Below the pieces are notes generated by a model that did not search any database, was not told the origin of the DNA, and was given only the letters and a program-made list of their open reading frames with translations. Positions 9,047 to 18,528 of a stretch of DNA of 64,000 nt are shown piece by piece. The position numbers and the translations under genes are program-made. The stretch covers positions 162,558 to 226,557 of the forward strand of contig NZ_KB911257.1 of the NCBI RefSeq assembly GCF_000383415.1. The letters are read 5' to 3'. Numbering within the stretch: position 1 is the stretch's first letter; every line of letters starts with the position of its first letter. Source of the DNA: Hyphomicrobium zavarzinii ATCC 27496. GTDB taxonomy: Bacteria; Pseudomonadota; Alphaproteobacteria; Rhizobiales; Hyphomicrobiaceae.

Positions 9047-9319
9047 TCAATCAACGTTTGAATCACTAAAACCGCGGTTTCTGTGTGGGCGAGCGTCATG
9101 TGCCTGACGCTCCTTGACGAACACAATCTCGCCTCGAACATGACGATGCGGCTTTCCGGCGGACCAGTTCGCACGGTTCGTACACGGCCCCTTGGCGCAA
9201 TGTCCGAAGGCCGCCCGCCGGGCGTCTCCGTCGCGCCAGGGCAGGTCGTGCGCGTGCGCTGCTGTGGTGATGCCCACGATCAAGGCGGCCAGCGCCACAA
9301 TTCTCATCAAAGTTCGCAT
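9047..9319 (-). CDS. Small exported hypothetical protein
   Basis: A 90-residue protein with a clear signal peptide (MRTLMRIVALAALIVGITTA, cleavage likely after AHA) and a short, basic, His-containing mature part with two Cys (GHCAKGPCTNR). The ATG at 9319 is preceded by AAGGTGAG at a good distance, which supports translation. I do not recognise a family. It lies in a run of minus-strand genes for exported proteins downstream of the metal-efflux operon, so a periplasmic metal or envelope role is possible. Confidence 0.6.
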   Translation of the reverse strand: MRTLMRIVALAALIVGITTAAHAHDLPWRDGDARRAAFGHCAKGPCTNRANWSAGKPHRHVRGEIVFVKERQAHDARPHRNRGFSDSNVD

Positions 9320-9353
9320 AACTCACCTTCTCCGTTTGTGCTGCCGTTGATTT

Positions 9354-9983
9354 TCATGTCTGGGTGGGCCACGCGTCGCCGTGCACCATGCGGATGGTGA
9401 CCATCCGGCTCGAGCGCGTGAATTCGATGGTGGCCATGACGGGCGGCTGGCGCGACCGCTCGATCCAAAAGCGATCGACGTGGCGGTCCGGCCAGTCACG
9501 CTCGTCGTTGATCGCGGAGGCGAACGTGGCCTGGAATGCCGCCTTCACGTCCCGGTGCTGCGCGTCGCCTTCGAGCTGGGCGGTGAGCGAGCACACGTAG
9601 CCGTTGCGCGGCGCGCGAAACTCCGACTGGATGAGCGCGATGGCGCCGAGGCCCGACGAGAACGTCCAGCCGCCGACAAGCTTGGTGAAGTCATTCCGGT
9701 GGCGAGACAGTTCGCCATCAGCGACGGAGCGGCCACGGAACTGCTCGGCCCATTTCTGCAAATGACCGGGCGCGGCGCCATGAGCGAAGCATCCGTCCTT
9801 GGCGAACTGCATCAGCAGCGAGACCGGGCTGTTCTCGGCGATCTCGTGCTTGTCCAGCCCCGTCTGCCAAAGCATTGGCGCATGAGCCTGCGACGGCGCG
9901 TGGCGCGGCATGGCAGAAACACTGCCTTCGATCCCGGCAACGGCCGCCACCACGGCGATGCCTGCTCCCAACAATCCGATCAT
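9354..9983 (-). CDS. Exported hypothetical protein
   Basis: 209 residues starting with a short hydrophobic signal-like segment (MIGLLGAGIAVVAAVAG) and followed by a soluble region with two Cys (DGCFAHG and NGYVCSLTA). An AAGGGAA ribosome-binding site precedes the ATG. No family recognised and no catalytic motif visible. It is the third small exported product in the minus-strand series below the RND pump, separated by 66 bp from the next gene. Confidence 0.6.
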   Translation of the reverse strand: MIGLLGAGIAVVAAVAGIEGSVSAMPRHAPSQAHAPMLWQTGLDKHEIAENSPVSLLMQFAKDGCFAHGAAPGHLQKWAEQFRGRSVADGELSRHRNDFTKLVGGWTFSSGLGAIALIQSEFRAPRNGYVCSLTAQLEGDAQHRDVKAAFQATFASAINDERDWPDRHVDRFWIERSRQPPVMATIEFTRSSRMVTIRMVHGDAWPTQT

Positions 9984-10049
9984 GCACGTTTCCCTTCTCG
10001 AGCCTCGCGCCGGGGGACCGTGGCGCGCACGGCCCTCCGGTCTCGCCTC

Positions 10050-10433
10050 TCAATCGATCTTGAAACGGATCTGCTCTGTCTCATGGCCGGGCATGGTGAG
10101 GTTCACGACGACGGTCGTGCCCTTTCCGGCATCGAAGCCACCGGTGCCTTTGAGGCCGTTCTCGCCGGATGGCGCGAGGGTGACGACCTCGGTCTTTCCG
10201 CCCGCCAATACAGTGGCGGACGCCTTGGCGCCGCTGACGTCCTCGACCTTGCCGTCCTCGTGCCTGACGAAAAGCTCGAGGGTGTTGCCCTTTGCTACGA
10301 GCTCCAAGTGGTGATGTCCGTTGTGGACGAGGATGCCGCCATGCTTGGCCTCGTGGTCGTGGGCAACTTCGTCCGCCAAGGCGAGAGACGATCCGAGTGC
10401 GAGGACCGCAAGGCCAAGGAAAAGCTTCTTCAT
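10050..10433 (-). CDS. Periplasmic His-rich small protein linked to the RND pump
   Basis: A 127-residue protein with a typical signal peptide (MKKLFLGLAVLALGSSLALA) and a His-rich start to the mature chain (DEVAHDHEAKHGG, then NGHHHLEL). The rest looks like a small beta domain. It begins 31 bp after the CzcA-type gene on the same strand with AGGAG before the ATG, so it is very likely co-transcribed. The His clusters suggest binding of Zn, Co, Ni or Cu ions and delivery to, or sensing for, the pump. This is inference from composition and context. Confidence 0.78.
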   Translation of the reverse strand: MKKLFLGLAVLALGSSLALADEVAHDHEAKHGGILVHNGHHHLELVAKGNTLELFVRHEDGKVEDVSGAKASATVLAGGKTEVVTLAPSGENGLKGTGGFDAGKGTTVVVNLTMPGHETEQIRFKID

Positions 10434-10464
10434 GATGGTGTGCTCCTTGTTTTGAAGACCGTGA

Positions 10465-13400
10465 TCAAAAGGCTTCGGCGTGAACTGTCTGATCCTGCTC
10501 GTCGAGCAGCCGCTCGAGCGGCTTGCGCCCGAACATCAGGAACAGGACCGGGGTGAGGAAGGCGTCGAGGAGAGTGGCCGTGACGAGGCCGCCGAAAATG
10601 GTGATCGCCACGGGATGGAGGATTTCCTTTCCGGGCTCGTCCGCACCGATCATGAGGGGCACGAGCGCGATGCCTGCGGCGAGGGCGGTCATCAGCACGG
10701 GCGTCAACCGCTCCAGCGTTCCGCGCACGACCATCTCGCGGCCGAAGCGCTCGCCTTCGAACAGAACCAGATTGATGTAGTGGCTGATCTTCAGGATGCC
10801 GTTGCGCGTGGCGATGCCGGTCAGGGTGATGAACCCGATGGCGCTCGCAACCGAGAATGGCTGCCCCGCCAACCATAACGCCGCTACGCTTCCGATGAGT
10901 GCGAGCGGAACGTTGCCCATGATGATCAACGCGAGCGCCGTCGAGCGGTAGCGCGTGTAGAGCACGACGAAGATGAGGGCGAGCGAGACGAGCGACAGCA
11001 GCGCGATGAGGCGGGAGGCTTCCTCCTCCGCCTGGAATTGCCCTTCGAGATTGGTGAAGTAGCCTTGCGGAAGCGGCGCATCCGCCAGCTCCGCGCGGAC
11101 AGCGGCCACGATGCGGGCCATGTCCGAGCCGTCAGTGTTGGCGAGAACCGCGATGCGGCGCCGGCCGTTCTCCCGCAGGATCTGGTTGGGGCCGTCGGTC
11201 TCGATGACTTCGGCAACGCTGGACAGCGGAATGCGGCCGGCCGGGCTCTCGATCAGCATATCGCCGAGCGCGCGGGTCTTGCGATCCTCATCGGAGAGCC
11301 GCAGCACGACATCAAAGCGTCTCTGGCGATCTATGATCTCGGAAACGACGCGCCCATTGGACAGCGTCTCCAAAGACTGCGTGATGGTGCTGGGATTGAG
11401 GCCGTAGCGCTTGGCCTTCTCGTAATCGATGCGGACCTGAAGCTCCGGAATGCGAACCTGCTTCTCGGTTTGCAAATCCACGATGCCCGGGATGCTGCGG
11501 AGGCGCGTTTCGAGGCCCGCGGCGAGACTTCTCAGGGTGTCGTAGTCGTCGCCATAGATCTTGAGCGCGATCTGCGCCCGCACACCCGACAGCATGTGGT
11601 CGAGGCGGTGCGCGATTGGCTGCCCGACGGTGATGGACGCCGGCAACACCGTGAGGCGTGCGCGGATGTCCGCGAGCACGGTTTCGCGGCTGCGATCGGA
11701 TCGTTTGAGGTCGACGTCGAGCTCGCTCGTGTGGACGCCTTCGGCGTGCTCGTCGAGCTCAGCGCGTCCGGTCCTGCGGCCCACAGAGTGAACCTCCGGC
11801 ACCTCCGCCACGATCTTCTCGGCGAGCCGCCCGATGCGATCGGATTCGGCGAGGCTGACGCCAGGCTGGAGCGTCACGCTGACAAGCACGGTTCCTTCGT
11901 TGAAAGACGGGAGGAACGCGCGCGGCAGATAGGCTGCGGCCACGAGCGCGGCCGCAACAGCAATGACCGGCATGCCGACGACAAAAGTGGGACGTTCGAA
12001 ACACCACACAAGGCCGCGCCGCTGCCACCGCTTCAACACGCGAACGAGCCCGCTCTCGTGCTCCGACAAGTGCTTCATGCGCGGAAGAAGCCAATAGGCG
12101 AGGACAGGCGTCACCGTCATGGACACCAGAAGGCTCGCCAGGATCGAGACGATGAAGGCGATGCCGAGCGGCGCGAAGAGACGCCCCTCGATGCCCGACA
12201 ACGCGAACAGCGGGATGAACACCAGCACGATGATCGCGGTGGCGTAGAGAATGCCTGTGCGGACCTCGATCGAGGCCGCGGCGACCACTTCCGCGATGGA
12301 GCGCCGGTCGCGTCCGCCCGCTGCACGGTGGAGACCGAGACGGCGGTAGATGTTCTCGACGTCCACAACGGCGTCGTCGACGAGTGCGCCGATGGCGATG
12401 GCCAGACCGCCGAGCGTCATGGTGTTGATGGAAAGCCCCATCGCCTGAAACACGATGACGCTGGTGAGCACCGAGAGCGGGATCGCGAGCAGCGAGATGA
12501 GCGTGGTCTGCCAATTGAGGAGGAACGCGAACAGCACGACGGCAACCACGACAAGGGCCTCGACCAGCACCTTCTTCACGTTGGCGATGGAAGATTCGAT
12601 GAAGGTGGCCTGACGGAACTGGATATCGGTGACGCGCACACCTTCCGGCATCACGCGCTGCAACTCGGGCAGAACGCGCTCGATCTCCCGCGTGATCGTC
12701 ACGGTATCGGCATTGGGCTGCTTCTGAATCGCGAGAATGACGGCAGGCTTCGCGTTGAACCCGGCATCTCCGCGTTTGGTCCGCGCGGCGAAATCCACGC
12801 TCGCGACCTGGCTCAAGGTCACGGCCTGCCCGGATCGATAGGTAACGACGAGATTGCGCAGATCCTCGATGCGGGTGGAGCGGCCAATGTTGCGAATGAG
12901 GTACTCGCGCGTCTTCTGATCGACGAAGCCTCCGCCGGTGTTGGCGCCGAACGACTTGATGGCGTCCTCGATGGCATCGAAACCGATGTCGAGTCCGGCC
13001 ATGCGCCGGGGATCGGGAATGATGCGGTACTGGCGCACCTGCCCGCCGATTGGGATGACCTGGGACACTCCCGACACGGTGAGAAGCTGCGGGCGCAGCG
13101 TAAAATCGGCAAGCTCGCGCAGCGTCATGGGATCGGCCGTCTCGCTCGACATGGCGATCAGCATGATCTCGCCCATCACGGAGGAGATCGGCCCCATCTG
13201 CGCGCCTATGCCCGGCGGAAGCTGCTCGCGAACGAGTTGCAACCGCTCCGCAACCTGCTGGCGGGCGCGATAGATCTCGGTGGACCAATCGAACTCGACG
13301 TAGACGATGGAGAGGCCGACGCCGGAGACAGAGCGGACGCGGGTGACGCCCGGCATACCGTTCATGGCAGTCTCGATGGGGAAGGTCACTAGTTGCTCGA

Positions 13401-13581
13401 CCTCTTCCGGGGCGAGGCCTTCCGCTTCCGCCATGAGCGTGACGGTCGGCCTGTTGAGATCCGGAAACACGTCCACCGGCAGACGCGACAGCGTGACGAG
13501 GCCATAGATGCTCATCGCAACGGCGGCGACGAGGACGAGAATGCGGTTAGCGAGGCTTCCGCGAACGATTGCGTTGAACAT
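10465..13581 (-). CDS. CzcA/CusA-family heavy-metal efflux RND transporter
   Basis: Inner-membrane proton/metal antiporter of the HME-RND group, exporting cations from periplasm or cytoplasm through a tripartite pump. Its 1038 residues match the family length. It starts with the typical [20 protein letters not shown] helix and contains [14 protein letters not shown], the paired membrane blocks with [18 protein letters not shown], and [14 protein letters not shown]. The adaptor gene lies 11 bp upstream on the same strand. Metal specificity cannot be read with confidence; His-rich partners suggest a divalent cation. No outer-membrane OMF gene is visible nearby. Confidence 0.92.
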   Translation of the reverse strand: MFNAIVRGSLANRILVLVAAVAMSIYGLVTLSRLPVDVFPDLNRPTVTLMAEAEGLAPEEVEQLVTFPIETAMNGMPGVTRVRSVSGVGLSIVYVEFDWSTEIYRARQQVAERLQLVREQLPPGIGAQMGPISSVMGEIMLIAMSSETADPMTLRELADFTLRPQLLTVSGVSQVIPIGGQVRQYRIIPDPRRMAGLDIGFDAIEDAIKSFGANTGGGFVDQKTREYLIRNIGRSTRIEDLRNLVVTYRSGQAVTLSQVASVDFAARTKRGDAGFNAKPAVILAIQKQPNADTVTITREIERVLPELQRVMPEGVRVTDIQFRQATFIESSIANVKKVLVEALVVVAVVLFAFLLNWQTTLISLLAIPLSVLTSVIVFQAMGLSINTMTLGGLAIAIGALVDDAVVDVENIYRRLGLHRAAGGRDRRSIAEVVAAASIEVRTGILYATAIIVLVFIPLFALSGIEGRLFAPLGIAFIVSILASLLVSMTVTPVLAYWLLPRMKHLSEHESGLVRVLKRWQRRGLVWCFERPTFVVGMPVIAVAAALVAAAYLPRAFLPSFNEGTVLVSVTLQPGVSLAESDRIGRLAEKIVAEVPEVHSVGRRTGRAELDEHAEGVHTSELDVDLKRSDRSRETVLADIRARLTVLPASITVGQPIAHRLDHMLSGVRAQIALKIYGDDYDTLRSLAAGLETRLRSIPGIVDLQTEKQVRIPELQVRIDYEKAKRYGLNPSTITQSLETLSNGRVVSEIIDRQRRFDVVLRLSDEDRKTRALGDMLIESPAGRIPLSSVAEVIETDGPNQILRENGRRRIAVLANTDGSDMARIVAAVRAELADAPLPQGYFTNLEGQFQAEEEASRLIALLSLVSLALIFVVLYTRYRSTALALIIMGNVPLALIGSVAALWLAGQPFSVASAIGFITLTGIATRNGILKISHYINLVLFEGERFGREMVVRGTLERLTPVLMTALAAGIALVPLMIGADEPGKEILHPVAITIFGGLVTATLLDAFLTPVLFLMFGRKPLERLLDEQDQTVHAEAF

Positions 13582-13592
13582 TCACGCCCCCA

Positions 13593-15326
13593 CTATCGGA
13601 TCTGATTGATCAGCTCGGCGCCCTGGACGACGACACGGTCGCCTTTGGCCAAGCCGTCAGTGACCAGGACGCTGCCTCCATCGAGCGGAGACGTGCGCAC
13701 CGCACGCGGCTCGAAGGTTTCCGGCGCCATCTTGATCCACACCTGCGGGAGACCGTTCGTGGAACGCACGACCGCGCCATCCGGCACGATGATGCCTTCG
13801 ACGGGTGTGCCCTTCTGAACCAGCACCCTCACGGTGGCTCCGATCGCGAGAGACGCGTGCGGATCCTCAACACGAAACAACATGGGCAGCGACTGCTGGC
13901 GCAGCGTCGGCGCGCGGCCGATGTAGGTGAGGGGGATGGCGTGACCTTGCCCATCGATGGCAGTCGCGGACGAGACGGCGCCGTCGTCCGCACCCATCAT
14001 GCCGATCGCCTCGATCCACAGACGCTTGGGGTCGACGATCTCGAACAGTGTGTCGCGTGCGCCGACGACCTGGCCCGCGCGCACGTTGGCAACGGAGATG
14101 ATGCCGGAGACCGGCGCCTTGAGCTCCAGCCGCTCGGCCGCCTTCGGTTCCAGAACGCGCTTCTGCTCGCGCAGCGACTCGATCTCGGTCTTTGTGTCGT
14201 CGATCTCACGCTGGGGGATGTAGTCGCCGGAAATGCGGGTGAGGCGCGCGAGCTTCTGTTCGGCGATCCGCAGCTTACCTTCGACCTCGGCGGTGAGCTG
14301 TTGCAGCGATCCGCGGTCGAAGACCGGCATGGCGGGCGCGAGCAGCGCGAGCACGTCGCCTGCGGCCACCTTCTCGCCGACGAACGAGATGCCGCCACCG
14401 GCCAGCTCAATCTGCCCCTCCATCGGAGCCTGCACGCGCCCTTCGTAGGCGGGATCGACGATGACGGTGCCGACAAGCTCGCTTCCCGGCTGGGCCTTGT
14501 CGGTTGCAGCCGGGGCCGTTCTTACCTTGAGAAGACGTTGCGTGGGCTTCGGCAGAAAGACCTCGCCCGTTGGAAGCTTGCCGGGGGTATTTCCGGCCGC
14601 CTGCACTGGCGCACCGTCTCCGCCGTGATCGTGACCTTCGTGCGCCCAGCCGCGCGAGGGCACGGAGGCGGCAAGTACAAGTGCCACAAGCACGATCTCG
14701 GCGGCCTGGCGCAAATGCCTCGCCAGCGGGGCTTCGGGCGTTGCAGGCTCGGGAGTTGCGGCGACGCGCGGCGTATCATCGGGCGGAAGGCGTAGCGGGC
14801 GGAAGGCAAATGCGAGGAAGAAGCCGCCGAGGCCGATCGCAACGGCGAACATCCAGAACTCCGGCCGCTGCAGTACGCTGCTCCAGGAGAACGGCTGGGC
14901 TGGCGGCTCCACGGCGGCCTCCGCCACCACGAGACGGCCCGCGAGCAGATCGGCAATCCCTTCAGCCATCACCGTGAAAGTGAGCGCGTTCGCGCCGGGC
15001 TCGTGCAGCCAATCGGCTTCGATCTCGTAGACGCCGTCGCCCAGTGCCTTCGCTTTCGCCGACGGAATGCCCTCTCCGTTCAGCTCGATCGTGGCGCCAT
15101 CCACGGGCTCGTTGGTCGCGATGCGGTCGAGATAGATCGTGAGCGTGTGGTCTTTCGCGACGGCCACCAGCTCGACATCGGAGCCTTCGCTCACGAGCCG
15201 AGGAATAGCGGCTGCGGAGGGCGCCTCCGCGCCTTGTCCTCCGTCTCCGTGGTCGTGGCCGGGACCGGCAAACGCGGAGCCGGCAAAAATGAGAACGGAA
15301 AAAAGCAGAGCGGCTAGACGAGTCAT
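13593..15326 (-). CDS. RND efflux periplasmic adaptor (membrane fusion protein) with an N-terminal membrane extension
   Basis: Links the CzcA-type pump to an outer-membrane channel. The 577 residues begin with a signal peptide (MTRLAALLFSVLIFAGSAFA), a His-rich patch (GPGHDHGDGG), a soluble domain, a membrane helix near residue 160 (FWMFAVAIGLGGFFLAFAF) and a second hydrophobic segment, then a second His patch HEGHDHGGDG. The classical adaptor part follows from about residue 275: lipoyl halves, a coiled-coil hairpin and a beta-barrel (VSGIISVANVRAGQVVGARD). The start at 15326 has GAGG nine bases upstream. The two membrane spans and two His patches before the adaptor domain are unusual. Confidence 0.9.
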   Translation of the reverse strand: MTRLAALLFSVLIFAGSAFAGPGHDHGDGGQGAEAPSAAAIPRLVSEGSDVELVAVAKDHTLTIYLDRIATNEPVDGATIELNGEGIPSAKAKALGDGVYEIEADWLHEPGANALTFTVMAEGIADLLAGRLVVAEAAVEPPAQPFSWSSVLQRPEFWMFAVAIGLGGFFLAFAFRPLRLPPDDTPRVAATPEPATPEAPLARHLRQAAEIVLVALVLAASVPSRGWAHEGHDHGGDGAPVQAAGNTPGKLPTGEVFLPKPTQRLLKVRTAPAATDKAQPGSELVGTVIVDPAYEGRVQAPMEGQIELAGGGISFVGEKVAAGDVLALLAPAMPVFDRGSLQQLTAEVEGKLRIAEQKLARLTRISGDYIPQREIDDTKTEIESLREQKRVLEPKAAERLELKAPVSGIISVANVRAGQVVGARDTLFEIVDPKRLWIEAIGMMGADDGAVSSATAIDGQGHAIPLTYIGRAPTLRQQSLPMLFRVEDPHASLAIGATVRVLVQKGTPVEGIIVPDGAVVRSTNGLPQVWIKMAPETFEPRAVRTSPLDGGSVLVTDGLAKGDRVVVQGAELINQIR

Positions 15327-15356
15327 GCTTCGAGCCTCGAGGACTTGAGGAACGTC

Positions 15357-15407
15357 GAGCATGCCCGCACCTTGCTGGGGGGTTACGCGCCGGGCGCGGG
15401 CATGCTC
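15357..15407 (-). promoter_or_regulatory. Long perfect inverted repeat in the leader of the RND operon
   Basis: GAGCATGCCCGC (15357-15368) and GCGGGCATGCTC (15396-15407) are 12-bp perfect arms around a 27-nt loop, 31 bp upstream of the adaptor start. No T-tract follows on the coding side, so a simple terminator is unlikely; it could be an operator, an RNA leader structure or an attenuator. The rest of 15327-15631 shows no gene. Confidence 0.5.
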
Positions 15408-15631
15408 TTCGCTCAGATCACGGAGCCGGATCCACGCGCTTTGCGTGCGTGGAGACACGCGCAAGCGACGGTCAGACTCCCGAGCGAACTCGACGGGTGC
15501 AGGATCGGAGTTTCGATCTGCGCGGACCCGAAATACGGGCTTCCAGCCACAGAGAAACTACGGAAACGGCGCCAATCGGCTGCTGGTCACGAAGCCTCGC
15601 AATCCGCAAAGCTGCGGATCAGGAGGCCGGA

Positions 15632-16036
15632 TCAGGCCGTGGCGCGGGGTGGGCGGAAAAGGGGATAGGAGTGTTGTCCGAGCGGCAGGTATGCGCCAGT
15701 GTCGAACTTAAGGACGCGGGACTGAAGGCTGAGCTTCAGGCCGCATTCGCCGGTAGGCACGGCCAACGACCCGCAGCAGCTCGCATGAACGTGCGTGCAG
15801 ACGTGGTTGACGTGCGAAGGCTCATCACAATCCGCGTCCGTGCAGGATTGGGCGTGGCCGTCGTGAGCATGAAGATCCTGACCACCCAGGTCATGGCCAT
15901 GATGCTGCATGGCCAGCGTGTCGTGAGCGCTTATGGCGAAAGCCGATTTGCTCACCAAATAGCCGTTAAGGCTGCTGGCGAAAACGGCCACAGCAACCAT
16001 GACAATTCGCAGGAACTGGCGCGTCATACGGCTCAT
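15632..16036 (-). CDS. Small exported His/Cys-rich protein, CopL-like in appearance
   Basis: About 134 residues: an N-terminal hydrophobic signal-like region (QFLRIVMVAVAVFASSL), then a dense metal-ligand stretch (QHHGHDLGG, HAHDGHAQSCTDADCDEP, HVCTHVHASCCG) and a short C-terminal tail. The composition recalls CopL-type copper-responsive proteins, but I would not assign that name firmly. It lies about 300 bp upstream of the RND adaptor on the same strand, so it probably belongs to the same metal-response locus. Start at ATG 16036 or 16027 chosen to give a normal signal peptide. Confidence 0.65.
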   Translation of the reverse strand: MSRMTRQFLRIVMVAVAVFASSLNGYLVSKSAFAISAHDTLAMQHHGHDLGGQDLHAHDGHAQSCTDADCDEPSHVNHVCTHVHASCCGSLAVPTGECGLKLSLQSRVLKFDTGAYLPLGQHSYPLFRPPRATA

Positions 16037-16241
16037 AACCTTAGGAAAGCCGGAAGATTCGAGATCGGTCAAGCCCAAACCTGGCACGTCTTCGTCGCAT
16101 ACGGGCTCGCGTGATCTCAACTCAACATCGCGATCATGGCCGGGCTCACAATCGTCGGCGACAACTGTGACCGAAACGAGATCGGCGTGGAGACTAGGCT
16201 TACGGCGCCACCAGTCGAGTGACGTTTGCCTGACGAAGCCC

Positions 16242-17033
16242 CTATTCGCCGCTCAGAATTTCGCGTGTGATCTCCCGGAGCACCGGAAGCGGGTGATGGC
16301 TGAGAGCTTCGACCACCTCAAGACGATAGGGCTCCGGCGCGTGTGCGTAAGACGTTCGCAACCAGCGGAGTCCGTCGTCGATCCGACCGGCCGTGACCAA
16401 ATGGCATCCATAGTGAAACTGGCCCCGCACGCAGCCGCCTTCAGCGGCCCACCTGAACCAGAGCGCCGCTGAGCGCGCCTTCTTCGCAGCGTCGCCCTGG
16501 CTCGCCTGCGCGGAGGCGCGCCAGCATCCCAGCATGTTCATGGCTTTTGCATTGCCACGGCGGGCCGCACGCACGAACAGCGTGAGCGCGGAGGCGATGT
16601 CGCGGGGCACGCCGCGACCTTCGGCGAGCAGGCAGCCGAGATTGAAGGCGGCCCAGGCGTGATCCTTGCCGGCGGCTTGGCGGAACCAGCGGGCGGCTTC
16701 CGCAAAATCCTGCGCGACACCCCAGCCGCGCTCATAGCAGCGGCCGACCATGTTGAGCGCTTCCGCGTCGCCGCTGCGCGCCGCGCGCTCGAACCAGAGA
16801 AGCGCGGCAGCGGGGTCGGGCTCCACACCGTGGCCTTCGAGCAGCCTGTGACCCCAGCCGATCTGAGCATCGACGCAGCCTGCCACCGCGCAGTCGCGCA
16901 CCTCCTCGGGCGGAAGCTCATGGCTCTGCTGCGGAGCCTCGCCTCCCACGACGCGGACGTAGAGCGTCTCGTACTTTGAGCCTTCGGCGACGGCTAGCGA
17001 GAAACCTTTCTGGATGCGGGCGTCCGAGCTCAT
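16242..17033 (-). CDS. Sel1-repeat (TPR-like) protein
   Basis: 263 residues with about four Sel1-like repeats between residues 55 and 215; typical units are AALLWFERAARSGDAEALN, GRCYERGWGVAQDFAEAARW and LAEGRGVPRDIASALTLF. There is no signal peptide or membrane segment, so it should be cytoplasmic. Sel1 proteins act as protein-protein scaffolds and no specific partner can be inferred. It stands between the metal-efflux locus and the first TonB operon, with no obvious co-transcribed partner. Confidence 0.82.
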   Translation of the reverse strand: MSSDARIQKGFSLAVAEGSKYETLYVRVVGGEAPQQSHELPPEEVRDCAVAGCVDAQIGWGHRLLEGHGVEPDPAAALLWFERAARSGDAEALNMVGRCYERGWGVAQDFAEAARWFRQAAGKDHAWAAFNLGCLLAEGRGVPRDIASALTLFVRAARRGNAKAMNMLGCWRASAQASQGDAAKKARSAALWFRWAAEGGCVRGQFHYGCHLVTAGRIDDGLRWLRTSYAHAPEPYRLEVVEALSHHPLPVLREITREILSGE

Positions 17034-17240
17034 GGCCGCACCTGGCCAGCGACAAGCTCACTGCGTCTCGCCATTGCGGACAAGCTGCACGCGCTTTCGT
17101 CGTTCATAATGATAGGAACATGCCTCAAAATTCGCGGCCCTGCGACGAAGGTCGGAAATATGACTTACAGCATCAAGATATAAGTCCGCTTTCCCTATAA
17201 GTACATCCGTATTGCTCCAAGCACGCGCAATGCGCGCGAG

Positions 17241-18047
17241 CTAGCGGATATTGAACTGGATGGGCAGCGACAGGCTCAAAGCCGCAGTCGACGACTGCTC
17301 GGGTGGTGCGGGAAGCGGATCGGCACGCTCGAGCATCGCGAGCGCTTCCTCATCGAGAAGCGGAGAGCCCGAGCCTTTCAGAATGCGCCGGTCGGTGATG
17401 TGCCCGGTGTGGTCGATCGAGAAGCTCACCGTGACCACGCCCTGCACCCGGCGATTGCGCGCCTCTCCGGGATAGCGCTTGTGCTTGCTCAGATGCAGAT
17501 GAAGCGCCCGCTGCCAGGACAGCTGGGCCTGGTTGGGCTTGTTGGAGGAGCCCTGATGGGGCGCCGCGGCCTTCGGCCCTTCCGCGGCCTCGATCTTCGG
17601 CGGCGCGGCGGCCTGAGAGGCGGCGACGGCCTGAGCCTGCACCATCTCTTGAGGCTTCTTGTCCTCCTTGACCTCTTCTTCCTCGACCGGCTTCACCTTT
17701 TCGAGCGCGACCTCGGGCTCGCGTACGAGCGGGGCTTCCTGAAGCTCGGGAATTTCCTCCTCGGGCTTGACGTCTTTCACCTCCTCTACCGGAGGCGTCG
17801 GCACGGAATCCTCGGCGGGCATTCCCAGCGCCAGATCCTGATGCTGATCGCGCGGCGCAACCGGCATGGGCGCAAGCTCAAGCATGAGCGCGCCTTGCGG
17901 CTCCTCGTCGGCCTCCTGCTCAGGCCATTCCCACAATGCCGCCATCGCCCCGCCGACGTGGAGCGCCACGATCAACATCCCAGCGCCGATCCAACGGCGC
18001 CAACGCCGCCCGGCTGGCTCCAGGATATCGATCGCCGAGATCGTCAT
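17241..18047 (-). CDS. tonB: TonB energy-transducing protein (system 1)
   Basis: Transmits proton-motive force from ExbB-ExbD to outer-membrane receptors. 268 residues: N-terminal membrane anchor near residues 17-40 (WIGAGMLIVALHVGGAMAAL), a long Glu/Pro/Lys/Val-rich spacer from about 45 to 165, and the C-terminal TonB domain with HLHLSKHKRYPGEARNRRV and VSFSIDHTGHITDRRI. It overlaps exbD by 4 bp, so translation is coupled. A second complete TonB set lies divergently 2-7 kb away. Confidence 0.92.
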   Translation of the reverse strand: MTISAIDILEPAGRRWRRWIGAGMLIVALHVGGAMAALWEWPEQEADEEPQGALMLELAPMPVAPRDQHQDLALGMPAEDSVPTPPVEEVKDVKPEEEIPELQEAPLVREPEVALEKVKPVEEEEVKEDKKPQEMVQAQAVAASQAAAPPKIEAAEGPKAAAPHQGSSNKPNQAQLSWQRALHLHLSKHKRYPGEARNRRVQGVVTVSFSIDHTGHITDRRILKGSGSPLLDEEALAMLERADPLPAPPEQSSTAALSLSLPIQFNIR

Positions 18048-18508
18048 GGGGTGCTGACTGCTCCTCCGGCCGGCGGCGCAGGAACGGGAGCGGGCGCCTC
18101 CTCGAGGCCGACCATCGCGACCTTGAGATAGCCTGCGGCGCGGAGCAGGTTCATGACGCGCATGACCTCTCCGTAGGGCACCGTCTTGTCCGCCCTCAGA
18201 AACACGCGCTGCTCGCGATCGCTGCTCGTTGCGCTGTCGAGCGCGCCGGCGAGCTGCGTGCTGGCGATCGTGTCGTTGCCGAGAGCCAGTGACAGGTCGG
18301 ATTTGACTGTCAGGAACAGCGGCTTGTTGGGCCGAGGTTGCGGCTTGGCGCTCGCGACCGGCAGATCAACGGGCACATCGACGGTGGAGAGCGGCGCCGC
18401 CACCATGAAGATGATCAGCAGCACCAGCATCACGTCGATGAACGGCGTGACGTTGATTTCGTGATTTTCGGCCAAGTCGCCGCTGCCGTCGTCAAGACGT
18501 CCAGCCAT
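18044..18508 (-). CDS. exbD: ExbD, biopolymer transport protein (system 1)
   Basis: 154-residue inner-membrane component of the ExbB-ExbD motor. It has the conserved membrane segment INVTPFIDVMLVLLIIFMVA (about residues 19-38), including the Asp that carries protons, and a periplasmic domain ending in a Pro/Ala-rich tail. It overlaps tonB (ATGA) and lies 20 bp after exbB. The paralogue at 22832 is closely similar in the membrane helix and differs mainly in the C-terminal tail. Confidence 0.93.
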   Translation of the reverse strand: MAGRLDDGSGDLAENHEINVTPFIDVMLVLLIIFMVAAPLSTVDVPVDLPVASAKPQPRPNKPLFLTVKSDLSLALGNDTIASTQLAGALDSATSSDREQRVFLRADKTVPYGEVMRVMNLLRAAGYLKVAMVGLEEAPAPVPAPPAGGAVSTP

Positions 18509-18528
18509 GTCTTACCCTCACTCCCCGA

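Noticed and set aside
9046-9065. TTGAT-TGAA-GTCAT on the minus strand as an FNR box
   Set aside because: One mismatch, lies inside or next to the 3' end of a small gene and far from any suitable start; not convincing next to the clean site at 42652.
11038-13392. Long plus-strand open frame of 784 codons
   Set aside because: It is antisense to the CzcA-type pump, is very rich in Arg, Asp, Gly and His, and has no recognisable domain; it is a GC-driven shadow.
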